From an uncultured Limimonas sp. (GTDB taxonomy: Bacteria; Pseudomonadota; Alphaproteobacteria; Kiloniellales; Rhodovibrionaceae), in assembly GCA_913055855.1 (NCBI GenBank), contig CAJXKW010000019.1:1-35195 (forward strand): a DNA stretch of 35,195 nt, given 5' to 3'. Both the position numbers and the translations under genes were made by a program. This document shows positions 24,956 to 34,829 of this stretch, in pieces. Every line of letters starts with the position of its first letter. Position 1 is the first letter of the stretch. The notes under the pieces are model-generated. The model was not told the DNA's origin, ran no database searches, and saw only the letters and a list, made by a program, of their open reading frames with translations.

Positions 24956-26098
24956 GTGGCGCATCGCGGGTGCGGCGCGGTCCTGCTGGCGGCGGCGCTG
25001 GTGCTGCCGCTCGCAGACGCCAAGCATACCCCCGGCGCCGCTCCCGAAGCGCCGGATCGCACGGGGGCGTGCCAGCGCATCCGGCTGGTGGACGCGGGCA
25101 CGGACGAGCCGGTCGCCGGGGCGGAGGATTTCGTCGTCGACCGGGCCTCGGGGCGGATCTTCCTGGCCGCGTACGACCGCTGGGCGCTCGACGACGCGGT
25201 CGCCGCCGGCGCGGAAAAACTTCCCCAGGGCGCAATCTACGCCGCCCCGCTGCGCAGCCTCACCCGCAAACCCGAGGTCCTGCCCCTGCGCCGGCTTGCC
25301 GAGGGTGAGGGCCGTGACTTCCATCCGCACGGCCTGGCGATCGATCGCAGCGACGGCACGGCGCGCCTGTTCGCCATCAACCACGAATACAGGCGCAGCG
25401 GCGGAAGCTGGATGCGCACCTCGGCGATCGAGAGCTATCGCATCGCGCCCGGCGGGCTCACCCACCTCGCCACCCGGCGCCACGACCGCCTGTGCCGGGC
25501 GAACAACCTGGCCGCACTGGGCCCGCGGGATCTCCTGGTCACCCGCGACCACGGCACGTGCCACGGCGTGGGCCGGTGGCTCGAGGACATTCTCGGCCTG
25601 GATCGGGCGGAGGTGATTCGGGCCTCGCTCGACGCGGGCGGCGGCCTCGGTCTGGAAACCGTGGCGGACGGCCTGGCTTTCGCCAACGGGATCGCCGTGG
25701 CGCCGCAGGGCAACGCCGTGGCCGTCGCCGCCACGCGCGAGCCCGCGGTGCGAATCTACGACGGCGCCAAGCTCGTTGCCGGCGAACCGGACGCGCTACG
25801 CCGCACGGTGCCGGTCGCGGGCGGGCCCGACAACCTGACCTGGACCGCGGCCGGCGGCCTGGTCGCCGCCGTGCATCCCTCCCTGTTCGACGCCGGGCTC
25901 GCCCGCCACCGCTGGCTCGGCGCCCGCCGCGCGGGCAGCAAGGCCGTCGCCGTGAACCCCGAATCGGGGCTGACCCGTACCCTCTTGCACGATCCGACGG
26001 GCGAACGGCTCAACACCGGCACGACCGCAGCCGTGGTGAACGGCACCCTGATCGTCAGCGCCGTGCTCGACCACGCGCTGCTGGTCTGCCGAAAGTAG
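24956..26098 (+). CDS. Secreted paraoxonase/arylesterase-like beta-propeller protein
   Basis: A 380-residue protein with a cleavable-looking signal peptide (GAVLLAAALVLPLADAKH). The mature part resembles the paraoxonase family of calcium-dependent lactonases and esterases with a six-bladed propeller. Residues that would bind calcium are in place by motif: GAEDFVVD (Glu/Asp), RANNLAALG, FANGIAVAPQGN and GGPDNLTW. HPHGLAID supplies a His at the position of the family's first-blade PHG motif. Substrate is unknown; lactones, aryl esters or sugar lactones are possible. GTG 24956 is the start, with GGGGAG about 9 nt before it. A second reading, SMP-30/gluconolactonase, is related and cannot be excluded. 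Confidence 0.78.
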   Translation: MAHRGCGAVLLAAALVLPLADAKHTPGAAPEAPDRTGACQRIRLVDAGTDEPVAGAEDFVVDRASGRIFLAAYDRWALDDAVAAGAEKLPQGAIYAAPLRSLTRKPEVLPLRRLAEGEGRDFHPHGLAIDRSDGTARLFAINHEYRRSGGSWMRTSAIESYRIAPGGLTHLATRRHDRLCRANNLAALGPRDLLVTRDHGTCHGVGRWLEDILGLDRAEVIRASLDAGGGLGLETVADGLAFANGIAVAPQGNAVAVAATREPAVRIYDGAKLVAGEPDALRRTVPVAGGPDNLTWTAAGGLVAAVHPSLFDAGLARHRWLGARRAGSKAVAVNPESGLTRTLLHDPTGERLNTGTTAAVVNGTLIVSAVLDHALLVCRK

Positions 26099-26185
26099 GT
26101 CCCTTCGCCCGCTCCGGGCCGGTCGCGACCCTGCGACGCCATAGGCGTTCTTGACCGCAACCGCACACGCGGCGGATGCTGGGCG

Positions 26186-28139
<1,954 letters not shown>

Positions 28140-28149
28140 GCCCCGGCGT

Positions 28150-28185
28150 CCGGCCCGGGCGCCCGTCGTGCTCGTCCCGGGCCGG
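28150..28185. other. GC hairpin after thiC
   Basis: CCGGCCCGGG (28150-28159) pairs perfectly with CCCGGGCCGG (28176-28185) around a 16-nt loop, 11 nt past the thiC stop. There is no T-run. It may stabilise the thiC mRNA end or assist termination. Confidence 0.4.
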
Positions 28186-28210
28186 GCGAGATACGCCCTG
28201 GCTTGACAAG

Positions 28211-28837
28211 GTGCACGCGAAGCGCGAGCGTTGCACCCGGCATACGGACAGAACGCGCGGATCAGCGATCGCGGGCAGCGGCGACAGCCACCCGGCTTAC
28301 GTCGACCGGGGCGGCGAGCAGGTCCATCCCACCCCCGGCGACGTCGAGAACGCCGAGTTGTACGGCTTTCTGGTCGAGGCGGACACGGCGGCGATCCAGA
28401 CGCACGTCTGCCACGCCCTGTTCAACCGGCCCGCCGGCGGCGCCGTGGATTTCGCGCGGGCCGTCGGGGGCGCCATCCAGGAGGCCGCGGGATTCGGCGG
28501 GTTCAGCGTGCAGGACTGCGCGCGCATGTGGTCCTTCCGGAACGACCTGATGAAGCGGCAGGTGCCGCTTGTGTTCCTCAAGCAGTTCCGTGCCGTGGAC
28601 GATCCGGCGCGCGCGTGCTTCCAGGCGATCACCACGGCGAACATGCGCCCGACCGGCTTCCGCGGCGGGCGTCCGCTGAACGGCACCGACGCGGTGACGG
28701 TGGCGGATTACCCGAGCCACCCCATCCGGCGCGACATCGGCCTGGCCAGCGAAACGCTCACCGCCCGATTCAGCTTCTACATCCACTTCGATTTCCGCAT
28801 CGAGACCGGACGCCAGCTCTGGGCGGCGGCAACATAG
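28211..28837 (+). CDS. Uncharacterised protein, weakly like an acetoacetate-decarboxylase-type domain
   Basis: A 208-residue reading frame with the same strong G/C third-position bias as its neighbours. No family was recognised with certainty. A central block, ENAELYGFLVEADTAAIQTH, followed by FNRPAGGAVDFA, loosely recalls proteins with an acetoacetate-decarboxylase-like fold, but the catalytic Lys segment is not seen. Later blocks include RNDLMKRQVPLVFLKQFRAV and FSFYIHFDFRIETGRQLWA. GTG 28211 is the only workable start and has no clear SD. The first 35 residues look uncharacteristic. It may be an unassigned or recently acquired gene, and a start at 28211 could be wrong. Confidence 0.55.
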   Translation: MHAKRERCTRHTDRTRGSAIAGSGDSHPAYVDRGGEQVHPTPGDVENAELYGFLVEADTAAIQTHVCHALFNRPAGGAVDFARAVGGAIQEAAGFGGFSVQDCARMWSFRNDLMKRQVPLVFLKQFRAVDDPARACFQAITTANMRPTGFRGGRPLNGTDAVTVADYPSHPIRRDIGLASETLTARFSFYIHFDFRIETGRQLWAAAT

Positions 28838-29018
28838 GATCGCACGCGACGCGCGCCACGGCCTCGTGGGCGAACACCGCCAGCCACAACGGGATCCGCT
28901 CGAATCAGCCGGTATCAAGCGGTCCCACACAAACGGCCGTCTCCGCGTCGCGATCACGGAACGCCGCGGCACGAATTCGATATCCGTTGAAGCTGTCCAG
29001 GGAAATCACGAGAGAAAA

Positions 29019-29094
29019 TGGAGCGGGCGATGGGATTCGAACCCACGACCTTCTGCATGGCAAGCAGACGCTCTAGCCCCTGAGCTACGCCCGC
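29019..29094 (-). tRNA. tRNA-Gly (anticodon GCC)
   Basis: A 76-nt tRNA on the minus strand with an encoded CCA (plus 29019-29021). The acceptor arm GCGGGCG pairs with CGCCCGC. The D arm is GCTCAGGGGCTAGAGC. The anticodon loop TTGCCAT gives GCC. The T arm is GTGGG-TTCGAAT-CCCAT. It reads GGC and GGU codons. It lies downstream of the secretion operon on the same strand. Confidence 0.97.
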
Positions 29095-29133
29095 ATCCGA
29101 TTGTGCTGCGGGATGACCTCCCGCCGTCTCTGT

Positions 29134-29181
29134 GCCCCTTCACCTAACGCGGCTGTGCCGGCGATGCAAGGGGCTTTTTTT
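29134..29181 (+). terminator. Rho-independent terminator on the plus strand
   Basis: GCCCCTT (29134-29140) pairs with AAGGGGC (29168-29174), with a smaller GC stem inside the 27-nt loop, and runs into TTTTTTT (29175-29181). It would stop a plus-strand transcript arriving from the 28211-28837 gene, before the convergent secretion operon. That transcript would run antisense to tRNA-Gly. Confidence 0.65.
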
Positions 29182-29198
29182 GCCAGCGTGTTTCGGCA

Positions 29199-30590
29199 TC
29201 ACTTCTCGATGAACCCGCGCGACATCGCGTCGGTCAGCGGCTTGATGATGTAGTCGAGCACCGTGCGTTCGCCGGTGTTGATCATCACCTCGGCGGGCAT
29301 GCCCGCCTGGAGCTTCTGGCCGCCGAGCTTTTTCAGTTCCTCGCCCGTGATCTCGATACGCGCCTTGTAGTAGGAGCGCGGCTGCCCGGAACCGCCACTG
29401 CCCTCCTTGGTGATCCGGTCCGCCGAGAGGTACACGAGCTGCCCCGTCAAGACGGGGGTGGTGCGCGAATCCAGGGCGGTCATGCGGACCTTGGCGTCCT
29501 GGCCTTCCTCGACGAGGTCGACGTCGCGCGGCGAGACCTCGGCCTCGATCACCAGCTTGTCCTGCACCGGAATGACGTGCATCAGCGGCTTGCTCGGCTG
29601 GATCGCCGCGCCGATGGTGTGGACCTGGAGGTTGTGGATCACGCCGGCCTGCGGGGCGGTGATCCGGGTGCGCTGAAGCTTGGTCTCGGCGATGACGAGT
29701 TCCTCGCGCAGCTTGGAGATACGGTCCTCCACCTTGCGCAGCTCGGTCACCACCTTCTCGTTGAACTCCTGGCGGATCTGCTCGATCTGCAGCCGGGATT
29801 CGCTGATGCTCTTGCGCGAGCGCGCGATGCGCGCGGTGATCGAGCCGATCTGTCCCTCCAGCCGCGCCAGCTCGCGCTCACGCTGCAGGATGCGGCTCTT
29901 CGGGAAGTAGCCCTGGTCGCTCAGCTTGCGCAGGTCGACGAGTTCGTTGCGCAGGATCTCCACCTGGCGCTCGGCGCTGCTGCGCTCGGCCTTAAGCCCG
30001 GCAATCTCGTCGTTGAGCTGCTCGATCTTCTCCCTCTGCACCGCGACGCGGCCCTGGATGGACTGCTGGCGTTCCTGGAACTGCCGCCGCTCGCCCGCGA
30101 TGGCCTCGCGAACGGTCGCCGATTCGTCGCGCCGCGCGGTCAGCGAAGCGGGGAAGGAAATGCTCGCCATGCCGTCGCGCTCGGCGATCAGCCGCGCCCG
30201 CCGGGCCAGCGCCGAATCCAACTGGTGCCGGATGGAGTCGCGCCGCGCCTTGGCCTCGGTGGGGTCGAGCCGCATCACCAGCTCGCCCGCCTGAACGCGG
30301 TCGCCCTCCTGGACGGCGATGCCCTCCACGATGCCCCCGTCCATGTGGTTCACGATCTTGCGGTTGCTTTCCACCGTGACCGTGCCGGGCGCGCGCGAGG
30401 CGCTGTCGAGCGGCGCCGTGGCGGCCCAGACGCCCAGGCCACCGAAGGCCAGGAGGATCATGGTCAGCCCGATGAGGATGATCTTGTACGGGCTGGAGAC
30501 CTTGTAGACGGGCTCCTCGGCCTGCCCCTGCGCCGAGGGGAGCTGAACGACGTTGCCCTCGTCGTCGTCATGCTTCGCCGGTTTCGCCAT
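29199..30590 (-). CDS. Type I secretion membrane-fusion protein (HlyD/PrsE family)
   Basis: A 463-residue periplasmic adaptor that links an ABC exporter to an outer-membrane channel. A short cytoplasmic N-terminus is followed by one membrane helix (IILIGLTMILLAFGGLGVWAA, about residues 37-57). A lipoyl-like half is seen at VNHMDGGIVEGIAVQEGDRV. A long coiled coil spans about residues 110-320, and the C-terminal beta-barrel begins at RITAPQAGVIHNLQVHTIG. The start ATG is 5 nt after the stop of the secretion ATPase, so the two are cotranscribed. No TolC-type gene is in the window. The closest functional analogue is PrsE of rhizobia, which exports glycanases and adhesins, but the substrate here is unknown. 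Confidence 0.92.
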   Translation of the reverse strand: MAKPAKHDDDEGNVVQLPSAQGQAEEPVYKVSSPYKIILIGLTMILLAFGGLGVWAATAPLDSASRAPGTVTVESNRKIVNHMDGGIVEGIAVQEGDRVQAGELVMRLDPTEAKARRDSIRHQLDSALARRARLIAERDGMASISFPASLTARRDESATVREAIAGERRQFQERQQSIQGRVAVQREKIEQLNDEIAGLKAERSSAERQVEILRNELVDLRKLSDQGYFPKSRILQRERELARLEGQIGSITARIARSRKSISESRLQIEQIRQEFNEKVVTELRKVEDRISKLREELVIAETKLQRTRITAPQAGVIHNLQVHTIGAAIQPSKPLMHVIPVQDKLVIEAEVSPRDVDLVEEGQDAKVRMTALDSRTTPVLTGQLVYLSADRITKEGSGGSGQPRSYYKARIEITGEELKKLGGQKLQAGMPAEVMINTGERTVLDYIIKPLTDAMSRGFIEK

Positions 30591-30595
30591 GGTTG

Positions 30596-32944
30596 TCAGG
30601 ACCTCTTCAGCGGCGTCACCGCGCCGTCGTCGTCATCCGTGCCGGCCGCGCCCGATTCGCCGGCACTATGCTGCGCCGAGCCTGAAGGCTGCGTTCCCGC
30701 CGGCGGAACATTGGCCGCCCCAGCAGCCGTTCCCGCACCGGGGCTCTGCGCCGGACGCTCCGCCGAAGCACCGGACGGGCCCGAGGGCGTCGCCTGCCCC
30801 GGCGCCTGCGGGCGCGCACCCGGACTGCCGCCTTCACCGCGGCCCGCCTGACCCTGGCCCGGCTGGCCGTGTACAGACTGGCCCTGTGCCGGTTGGCCCT
30901 GTGCCGGTTGCCCTTGCGCCGGCTGATTCGGTTCCGGCTGGCCCTGGCCGGGCTGGCCCTGGGCGGCCTGTCCGCGCACGGACCCCGCCGGCGCCTGGGC
31001 GGGACGGCGGGCCTGCGCCGGTTGTCCCTGGGCCGTCTGTGCCGGCCCACCTTGGCCCTGGGCAGTCTGCCCCTGTGGTGCCTTGCCCGGTGCGGCCTGA
31101 CCTTGCGCGGGCTGCGCCGGGCGCGCCTGCCCCTGCTTCGCCGGCGCAGCGCGGCCCTGCTGCCCCTGCACCTGGCCTTGGCCCTGCGTCTGCCCCTGGC
31201 CGCGCGCCGCGACCTGTCCCTGGCCGCCCTGGCCGCCGCCCTGGACGACCGAGGGCCGGGTGAACCGGCTGAGCACGTCCTGGCGCGGGCCGAACGCCTG
31301 GACCTGTCCGTCGTCGAGCGCGAGCACCTTGTCCACGCTGCCCAGGAGCTGCGGGCGGTGCGTGATCATCGCCATGGTCCGGCCCTGCTCGCGCAGCCGG
31401 GTGATCGCGTCGGTAAGCGCCTTTTCGCCCTCGGTGTCCAGGTTGGCGTTGGGCTCGTCGAGCAGGACGAAGCGCACGTCGCCGTAAAGCGCACGCGCCA
31501 GCGCCACACGCTGGCGCTGACCGCCGGACAGCGACTGGCCGGACGGCCCGATCTGGGTGTCGTAGCCGTGGGGCAGGCGCAGGATCATCTCGTGAACGCC
31601 CGCAAGCTGGGCGGCGCGCACCACTTCGTCCGGGTCCACCTCCTGGAAGCGTGCGATGTTTTCCGCGACGGTGCCGTCGAAGAGTTCCACGTCCTGCGGG
31701 ACGTAGCCCAGGTGCGGTCCGAGCTGCTCCTTGTTCCAGTCGGTGATGTCCGCGCCGTCGATGCGCACATGCCCGGAGGCGATCGGCCACACGCCCATGA
31801 GCGCGCGCGCCAGGCTGGACTTGCCCGCGCCGCTCGGCCCGATGACGCCCAGCGCCTCGCCCGGCTGCAGATCGAAGCTGACCCCCTTGAGCACCGGCGT
31901 GCGCGAGCCCGGCGGGGCGACCACGGCGCGCTCCATGGTGATCCGGCCCTCGGGCGTGGGCAGCTGCATGCGGTCGCGCTCCTGGTCGACCTGGAGCAGG
32001 AGCTGATTGAGGCGGCTGTAGGCGGAGCGCGTGTTGACGAAGCTGCGCCACTGGCCGACCGCCTGCTCCACCGGGGAGAGGGCGCGGCCCATCATGATCG
32101 AACCGGCGATCATGGTCCCCGGCGTGATCTCGCCCTGGAGCACGAGATAGGCGCCGGTACCCAGCATGGAGACCTGCAGGAACTGGCGCACCGCCTTGGA
32201 ACTGGCGAGGATGGTGCCCGCGCGGTCGCTCGCCATGGCCTGGCGCTCGAGCACGTCGCGGTGGCGCCGGCGCCAGCGGTCCATGATGCCGGGGAGCATG
32301 CCCATGGCCGAAACCGCCTCGGCGTTGCGCAGGCTGGTGGAGACGAAATTGCTCGTCTGGACGTTGTTCTTGGACGCCTGGGACAGCGGCCCGCGCGTGG
32401 CGAACTCGTTGGACAGGGCGAAGATGAAGATGATGATCGCGCCGCCCAGCGCGACGAAGCCGAGGATCGGGTGGAACAGGAAGACCACCGCCAGGAAGAC
32501 CGGCACCCAGGGCGCGTCGAGGAAGGCGATCAAGCCCTGCCCGGTCATGAACTCGCGCACATTGTCCAGGTCGCGCAGCGACTGGCTGGACGCGCTGCCG
32601 GGATGGGTCACCGAACTCTGGAACGCGGCCCGGAAGACGTGCTTGTTCAGCAGATCGTCGAAACGCGCGCCGATGCGGACCAGGATGCGCGAGCGCACCA
32701 TTTCCAGCGTGCCGAACAGGATCAGCGCACCCCCGGCGACCACGGTCAGCATGACCAGCGTGGTCTCGTTGCGGCTGCCCAACACCCGGTCGTACATTTG
32801 CAGCATGTACAACGGCGTGGTGAACATCAGCAGGTTGATGAAGAAGCTGAAGATCGCCGTGGCGATGAACGCGCCCCGGATGGGCTTGAACGCCTCGGCG
32901 AGCTTCTGGGACTTCTGCTGGCCCTGTTTGGCTCGGTTAAACAA
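30596..32944 (-). CDS. Type I secretion ABC ATPase/permease (PrsD-like) with a long Q/G/P/A-rich C-terminal tail
   Basis: About 782 residues from TTG 32944. An N-terminal six-helix domain (FFINLLMFTTPLYMLQMYDR near the first helix) and an ATPase domain with GPSGAGKSS (Walker A), [17 protein letters not shown] (signature) and VLLDEPNANLD (Walker B) make it a type I secretion exporter. Family members end about 20 residues after the ATPase. Here a tail of about 214 residues (30599-31240) follows, almost wholly Gln, Gly, Pro and Ala, with pentapeptide repeats and a final acidic DDDD. The frame stays open to 33085, so GTG 33043 is an alternative start; no start has a good SD. HlyD-type adaptor follows 5 nt later. 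Confidence 0.9.
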   Translation of the reverse strand: MFNRAKQGQQKSQKLAEAFKPIRGAFIATAIFSFFINLLMFTTPLYMLQMYDRVLGSRNETTLVMLTVVAGGALILFGTLEMVRSRILVRIGARFDDLLNKHVFRAAFQSSVTHPGSASSQSLRDLDNVREFMTGQGLIAFLDAPWVPVFLAVVFLFHPILGFVALGGAIIIFIFALSNEFATRGPLSQASKNNVQTSNFVSTSLRNAEAVSAMGMLPGIMDRWRRRHRDVLERQAMASDRAGTILASSKAVRQFLQVSMLGTGAYLVLQGEITPGTMIAGSIMMGRALSPVEQAVGQWRSFVNTRSAYSRLNQLLLQVDQERDRMQLPTPEGRITMERAVVAPPGSRTPVLKGVSFDLQPGEALGVIGPSGAGKSSLARALMGVWPIASGHVRIDGADITDWNKEQLGPHLGYVPQDVELFDGTVAENIARFQEVDPDEVVRAAQLAGVHEMILRLPHGYDTQIGPSGQSLSGGQRQRVALARALYGDVRFVLLDEPNANLDTEGEKALTDAITRLREQGRTMAMITHRPQLLGSVDKVLALDDGQVQAFGPRQDVLSRFTRPSVVQGGGQGGQGQVAARGQGQTQGQGQVQGQQGRAAPAKQGQARPAQPAQGQAAPGKAPQGQTAQGQGGPAQTAQGQPAQARRPAQAPAGSVRGQAAQGQPGQGQPEPNQPAQGQPAQGQPAQGQSVHGQPGQGQAGRGEGGSPGARPQAPGQATPSGPSGASAERPAQSPGAGTAAGAANVPPAGTQPSGSAQHSAGESGAAGTDDDDGAVTPLKRS
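30879..30923. repeat. 15-bp tandem repeat inside the secretion ATPase tail
   Basis: The unit TGGCCCTGTGCCGGT occurs at 30879-30893 and again, identical, at 30894-30908, followed by a diverged third copy at 30909-30923. On the minus strand it encodes repeats of the PAQGQ pentapeptide. Such short tandem repeats expand and contract by replication slippage. Confidence 0.8.
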
Positions 32945-33147
32945 CGCTGACTCGTCTTGACCTGAGGGGACGTGGCCGCCGGCCGGTCCCGTGCCGGCGG
33001 CGGCCGGTCGTACGGCACGCAGAACACGGCACGCAACCGGCACCCCGTGCGCTCGGCCGGACGCCGCAACGCACCCACCGCGCACGGCCGCGCGCCCGCG
33101 TCGCTGAATAATCGGCCCCGTTTACCACCGGGAAGGTTTGTATGACC

Positions 33148-33639
33148 TTAACGGGCACCCAATTCGCTCGCAACGTCGCGAAAGATCTTCTTCGCAAGGT
33201 CGTTCGCCCCCCGCTTGCGGGCATCCCGTTCCGCCACTTCCGTGGCATAGGGCTGGTCCAGCACGTTGGCGCTGTTGGTCGACTGCGCCCGCCCGCGCAG
33301 CACCGTCTGCCCGTCGCGCGCGTCGATCAGCCGGTACGACGCGCTCAGGGTGATGTTGCGCCGGGTCGCCGTCTCGTCCGCACGGAAGCCCGTCTCGGCC
33401 AGCCGCTCGTCCAGCTCGACCGCCAGACGATAGGCGCTGCCTGAGGCGGACCGGCCGCCGCGCAGGCGGCGCACGAGTTCGCGGTGCACCAACTGCCCGC
33501 TGCGCTCCGGAATGGGTGCGACCTGAACGGACGCCGTTGCCCGCGCTGCCCCCGCCTCGCCGGTTCCGTGCACCGGCCGGAACCCGCAAGCCGTCACAGA
33601 CAACAGCAGTACCAGCGCCGCCGCGCCCGCGCGCCGCAT
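33148..33639 (-). CDS. lptE: LptE-family lipoprotein, LPS assembly
   Basis: A 163-residue lipoprotein with a signal peptide and lipobox LLSVTAC, so the mature protein begins CGFRPVHG, the hallmark of alphaproteobacterial LptE (CGFxPLYG type). The mature body follows family order: SVQVAPIPERSGQLVHRELV, LAVELDERLAETGFRADETA and ITLSASYRLIDARDG, with LDQPYATEVAERDARKRGAN near the end. LptE partners LptD to insert LPS in the outer membrane. GGGGAG lies 7 nt upstream of the ATG. It is not beside leuS and holA, the usual alphaproteobacterial setting. Instead an epimerase is upstream and the secretion operon downstream. Confidence 0.85.
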   Translation of the reverse strand: MRRAGAAALVLLLSVTACGFRPVHGTGEAGAARATASVQVAPIPERSGQLVHRELVRRLRGGRSASGSAYRLAVELDERLAETGFRADETATRRNITLSASYRLIDARDGQTVLRGRAQSTNSANVLDQPYATEVAERDARKRGANDLAKKIFRDVASELGAR

Positions 33640-33696
33640 GAACCGCTCCCCCGCGATCGCCGATGGCGCAAGGCATACGGTCGAAGATGCGCGCCG

Positions 33697-34701
33697 TCAA
33701 CGCAGCGCGGCGCCCATCATCCTTTCGTGCGCCGGGGCGTCGCCGACCAGCCATGCCCAGGTGCGCGCGAGCCCGGCCGGCAGCGGTGTCGCCGGGTCGA
33801 AGCCGAAATCCGCCCGGGCCGCGGCGATGTCGCAATAGGTCGTGCGCACCTCGCCCACACGCGCCGGTGCGTATTCCGGCCACGGCACGGGTCGGCCGGC
33901 AACCTCGGCAATGGCTTCCAGAAGCGCCCGGATGGTGGTGGGGGCGCCGCTGCCGAGCTGGTACGTCCCCGTGGCGCCCGCTTCCAGCGCACGCCGGATG
34001 CCTGCGGCGACGTCCCTGACGTAAACGAAATCGCGCGCTTGCCTGCCGTCGCCGTGCAGAACCGGCCGCCGGCCACCCGCGATGTCGCGCATGAATTCGG
34101 CGACCACGCTCGTCTTGTGCGTGCAACCAGGGCCGTAGACGTTGGCCAGGCGCAGGCTGCACGCCGCGAGCCCGAAACTGCGCGCGTATGCGCTCAGGTA
34201 GCCCTCCATCGCCAGCTTGCTCGCGCCCAGGGGCGAGCGCGGCGCGGGGACGCCCTCCGCGTGCACCGGCCGCGCCCGGTCGCCCAGAACGGTGCCGCCA
34301 CTCGAGGCCGCGAGCACCTGCGCCACACCGTGGCGCCGCGCCGCCTCCAGCACACACAGGCTGCCGCGCACATTCACGTCCATGCCGTGAACCGGATCGC
34401 GCAGGGCACCCGCAAGATCGGGCGCGGCGGCGAGATGCACCACCGCATCCTGGCCCGGCACCACGGCTTCCAGAGCCGCGGCGTCGCGCACATCGCCCGC
34501 CCGGAACGCGGCCGGCAGGCCGGCCAGCGCGGCGCGCTCCCCTGCGGCCTCGTTGTCCAGGACCGTCACGGCGTGGCCGGCGCGGCACAGATCGGCCACG
34601 ACATGCGCCCCGACGAACCCGCAGCCGCCGGTGACCAGGACGCGGCGCGGTTCACCCGTTCGCCATGAACGCGCCCCGGCGTTCGCGGAATCGACGCGCA
34701 T
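33697..34701 (-). CDS. NAD-dependent epimerase/dehydratase (extended SDR), catalytic Tyr replaced
   Basis: A 334-residue extended SDR protein of the nucleotide-sugar epimerase/dehydratase group. The N-terminal cofactor loop is TGGCGFVGAHV, with AGDVRD and VVHLAAAPD later. The sequence around the active site reads SSGGTVLGD and then SPLGASKLAMEGYLSAYARS. The expected Tyr in SPYGASK is Leu (CTG), and the usual VYG is VLG. The Lys is kept. The substrate is unknown, and loss of Tyr could make it a binding or structural protein rather than an enzyme. GGGAGG lies 7 nt before the ATG at 34701. lptE follows 57 bp downstream, and the UDP-sulfoquinovose-synthase-like gene is upstream, 128 bp away. Confidence 0.88.
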   Translation of the reverse strand: MRVDSANAGARSWRTGEPRRVLVTGGCGFVGAHVVADLCRAGHAVTVLDNEAAGERAALAGLPAAFRAGDVRDAAALEAVVPGQDAVVHLAAAPDLAGALRDPVHGMDVNVRGSLCVLEAARRHGVAQVLAASSGGTVLGDRARPVHAEGVPAPRSPLGASKLAMEGYLSAYARSFGLAACSLRLANVYGPGCTHKTSVVAEFMRDIAGGRRPVLHGDGRQARDFVYVRDVAAGIRRALEAGATGTYQLGSGAPTTIRALLEAIAEVAGRPVPWPEYAPARVGEVRTTYCDIAAARADFGFDPATPLPAGLARTWAWLVGDAPAHERMMGAALR

Positions 34702-34829
34702 GCGCGAGCCTCCCGGTCGGGCCTCGCGCAGAAATTGCGCACGCCCACGCGGGCGCGTCCACCGACCGGCGCGTGCGCCGCACACTCGGTTTTGCAGCCA
34801 TGCCGGTCACCGGCCGGCCCGGCGGTCCA

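Noticed and set aside
28150..28185. Rho-independent terminator of thiC
   Set aside because: The stem is perfect but no T-run follows, so it is recorded as a hairpin only.
30869..32950. A 693-codon plus-strand open frame
   Set aside because: Antisense shadow of the secretion ATPase; low-complexity and Arg/Leu-rich.
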